This document shows, piece after piece, positions 34,135 through 35,380 of a DNA stretch of 35,380 bases (within the stretch, counting starts at the first letter, position 1; every line of letters begins with the position of its first letter). The notes below the pieces were generated by a model. It had not been told where the DNA came from, ran no database searches, and saw nothing but the letters and a program-made list of their open reading frames with translations. Location of the stretch: positions 1 to 35,380 of the forward strand of contig CAZBWK010000036.1 of NCBI GenBank assembly GCA_964495655.1, written 5' to 3'. Both the position numbers and the translations under genes were made by a program. The DNA is from JAAYJR01 sp964495655. Lineage in GTDB: Bacteria > Bacteroidota > Bacteroidia > Bacteroidales > Prolixibacteraceae.

Positions 34135-35380
34135 ATGAGGATATTTCCTGTCGAAACTATCTGCAAAAGTTTTTTTATTTATGAAAATATTTTAAGATCA
34201 GCTTTTTTGAAATTTTTTTGCACAATCTCATTACATAATATAGGATTGATTGTTATTGTTTTATTTGTTAATAGTTGTGTTACAAAAATAAATAAAGAAA
34301 GGATTCCTTTAACTTATAAGCAGGATATTGCTAAACCTGAATGGATAAATCAAATACCAATTGTTTTTGTCGGGAACTGGGACACAGAAGATCCATTCAG
34401 AAGCAGGATCGGAGGTAATTCTTTAGATTGGAAAGACAGATACCATGCAATTAATAATGAGGAAACCCTTATAATGCTTAAGGACATGGGGATTACCATG
34501 GTCATTACTCATTTTTTTAAAGGTTTTGGTCTTGAGGCAGAAAAAGAAAGCATAGAAGAGACTCGCAAGCTTGCTATATTATGTAGAAAACATGGACTAA
34601 AAATTGGTGTTTATGTAGGTAGTACTATCGGATATGAAACTTTTCTTGTTGAACAACCTGATGCTAAAGAATGGTTAGTCCCTGATTACTTGGGTGAACC
34701 GGTAATATATCAGTTTGGGCAAGGCTCACAGCCGTTTCGAAAGATGGTATACTTTATGCATCCTGGCTATATTGATTATATTAAGCGTGTATTAAGAGTT
34801 GCGATAGAGGATATAAAAGTCGATTTGATACATTTTGATAATACAGCAGGTCGGGCTGTAGCTCCGACATTTCATCATCCTCTTGCTATACAAAAATTTA
34901 GGGAATATTTAAAAAACAAATACTCTTCTGAAGTTTTAAAAGAAAGGTTAGGGTTTAGTGATGTCAGTTATATTGATCCTCCCCAATATAAATTAGAATT
35001 GGCTAAATTATCAGAACCTTACAGGTACTATTTCCATCGTTCTATTATTAAAGATCCTGTTTTCCAGGAATGGATTGATTTCAGATGCCAACAGTTAGCT
35101 GACTTCTATGGGATTATGGAGGAATTTATACATGATTTGAATCCTGATGTTGTTATAGATAATAATCCTGCTTTTGGCCTTACCGGATTGAATGAAAAAT
35201 TGGTATGGGGTATTGACTATCCGAGATTACTCTCCCATACTAATTATATTTGGAGTGAGGAAGGCAATGAAGCTAAAATCAACAAAGAAGGAGTATTGAT
35301 TTCCAAAATAAGAACCTTTAAGATGGCAACAACATTAAATAACAGAGTCTTATCTTATACTACTTCTCCCAGGTTGATGG
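34135..35380 (+). CDS. Putative TIM-barrel glycoside-hydrolase-like lipoprotein (3' end beyond window)
   Basis: From the ATG at 34135, 16 bases after the sulfatase stop, the frame is open to the window edge (415 codons). A membrane signal (NIGLIVIVLFVNSC) ends in a lipobox at C48; the stretch before it is unusually long, and there is no later ATG close by. The body looks like an alpha/beta barrel of glycosidase-like proteins: PIVFVGNWDTEDPF, MGITMVITHFF, KIGVYVGSTIG, VDLIHFDNTAGR, PDVVIDNNPAFG and NYIWSEEGNEA. The acidic residues in HFDN and WSEEGNE are candidates for the active site. I cannot name a GH family. The sulfatase-adjacent position suggests a step on the same glycan. Confidence 0.75.
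   Translation, partial: MRIFPVETICKSFFIYENILRSAFLKFFCTISLHNIGLIVIVLFVNSCVTKINKERIPLTYKQDIAKPEWINQIPIVFVGNWDTEDPFRSRIGGNSLDWKDRYHAINNEETLIMLKDMGITMVITHFFKGFGLEAEKESIEETRKLAILCRKHGLKIGVYVGSTIGYETFLVEQPDAKEWLVPDYLGEPVIYQFGQGSQPFRKMVYFMHPGYIDYIKRVLRVAIEDIKVDLIHFDNTAGRAVAPTFHHPLAIQKFREYLKNKYSSEVLKERLGFSDVSYIDPPQYKLELAKLSEPYRYYFHRSIIKDPVFQEWIDFRCQQLADFYGIMEEFIHDLNPDVVIDNNPAFGLTGLNEKLVWGIDYPRLLSHTNYIWSEEGNEAKINKEGVLISKIRTFKMATTLNNRVLSYTTSPRLM

Overview
The window reads as a chromosomal segment of a Bacteroidota bacterium, probably an environmental, glycan-degrading member of the Bacteroidales/Marinilabiliales type. Support comes from a SusC/SusD pair, an ECF sigma/FecR (DUF4974) switch, an HYC_CC_PP family protein, a CusB with a DUF3347 tail, a near-perfect Bacteroidota promoter (TTTG/TAnnTTTG), and general lack of Shine-Dalgarno sequences. 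No rRNA, tRNA, CRISPR array or insertion sequence was seen.

Layout. (1) 1-1399, minus strand: start of sbcC (cut by the window edge) and complete sbcD, the SbcCD nuclease. (2) 1752-9576, plus strand: a copper/silver efflux operon made of an HYC_CC_PP protein, a CusA-type RND pump, a TolC-type outer-membrane factor, a CusB-type adaptor and a secreted HMA protein, closed by a strong terminator. (3) 9583-13135: a CDF-like membrane protein whose metal site appears to be rebuilt with cysteines, a nested terminator hairpin, and a PMCA/SERCA-like P-type ATPase. (4) 13490-17156: a DUF3108 protein, a PagL-like outer-membrane protein and, convergent to them, a GH123-family lipoprotein. (5) 17331-22263: a free-standing DUF438-type PAS domain, a secreted protein built of regular 11-residue (hendecad) repeats in three 55-residue units, and a complete phosphotransferase system (EI, mannitol-type EIICBA, HPr) with all phosphorylation residues present. 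A sugar PTS is uncommon in this phylum. (6) 22368-35380: a polysaccharide utilisation locus with ECF sigma, FecR anti-sigma, STN-containing SusC, SusD, a tandem two-domain FAD oxidoreductase with a Tat-like leader, a sulfatase lipoprotein, and a TIM-barrel-like lipoprotein running off the end.

How the genes work together. In block 2 the adaptor, pump and outer-membrane channel should form a tripartite efflux complex, fed by periplasmic metal-binding domains. In block 6 glycan binding at SusC would be passed through its STN domain to FecR and release the sigma factor. SusCD would import fragments of a probably sulfated glycan, the sulfatase would remove sulfate, and the FAD enzyme and the terminal lipoprotein would carry out unknown oxidation/cleavage steps. 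The leaders before fecR and susC hold strong RNA-structure candidates. Base composition drops visibly part-way through susC, suggesting the specific half of the locus has a different history from its regulatory half.
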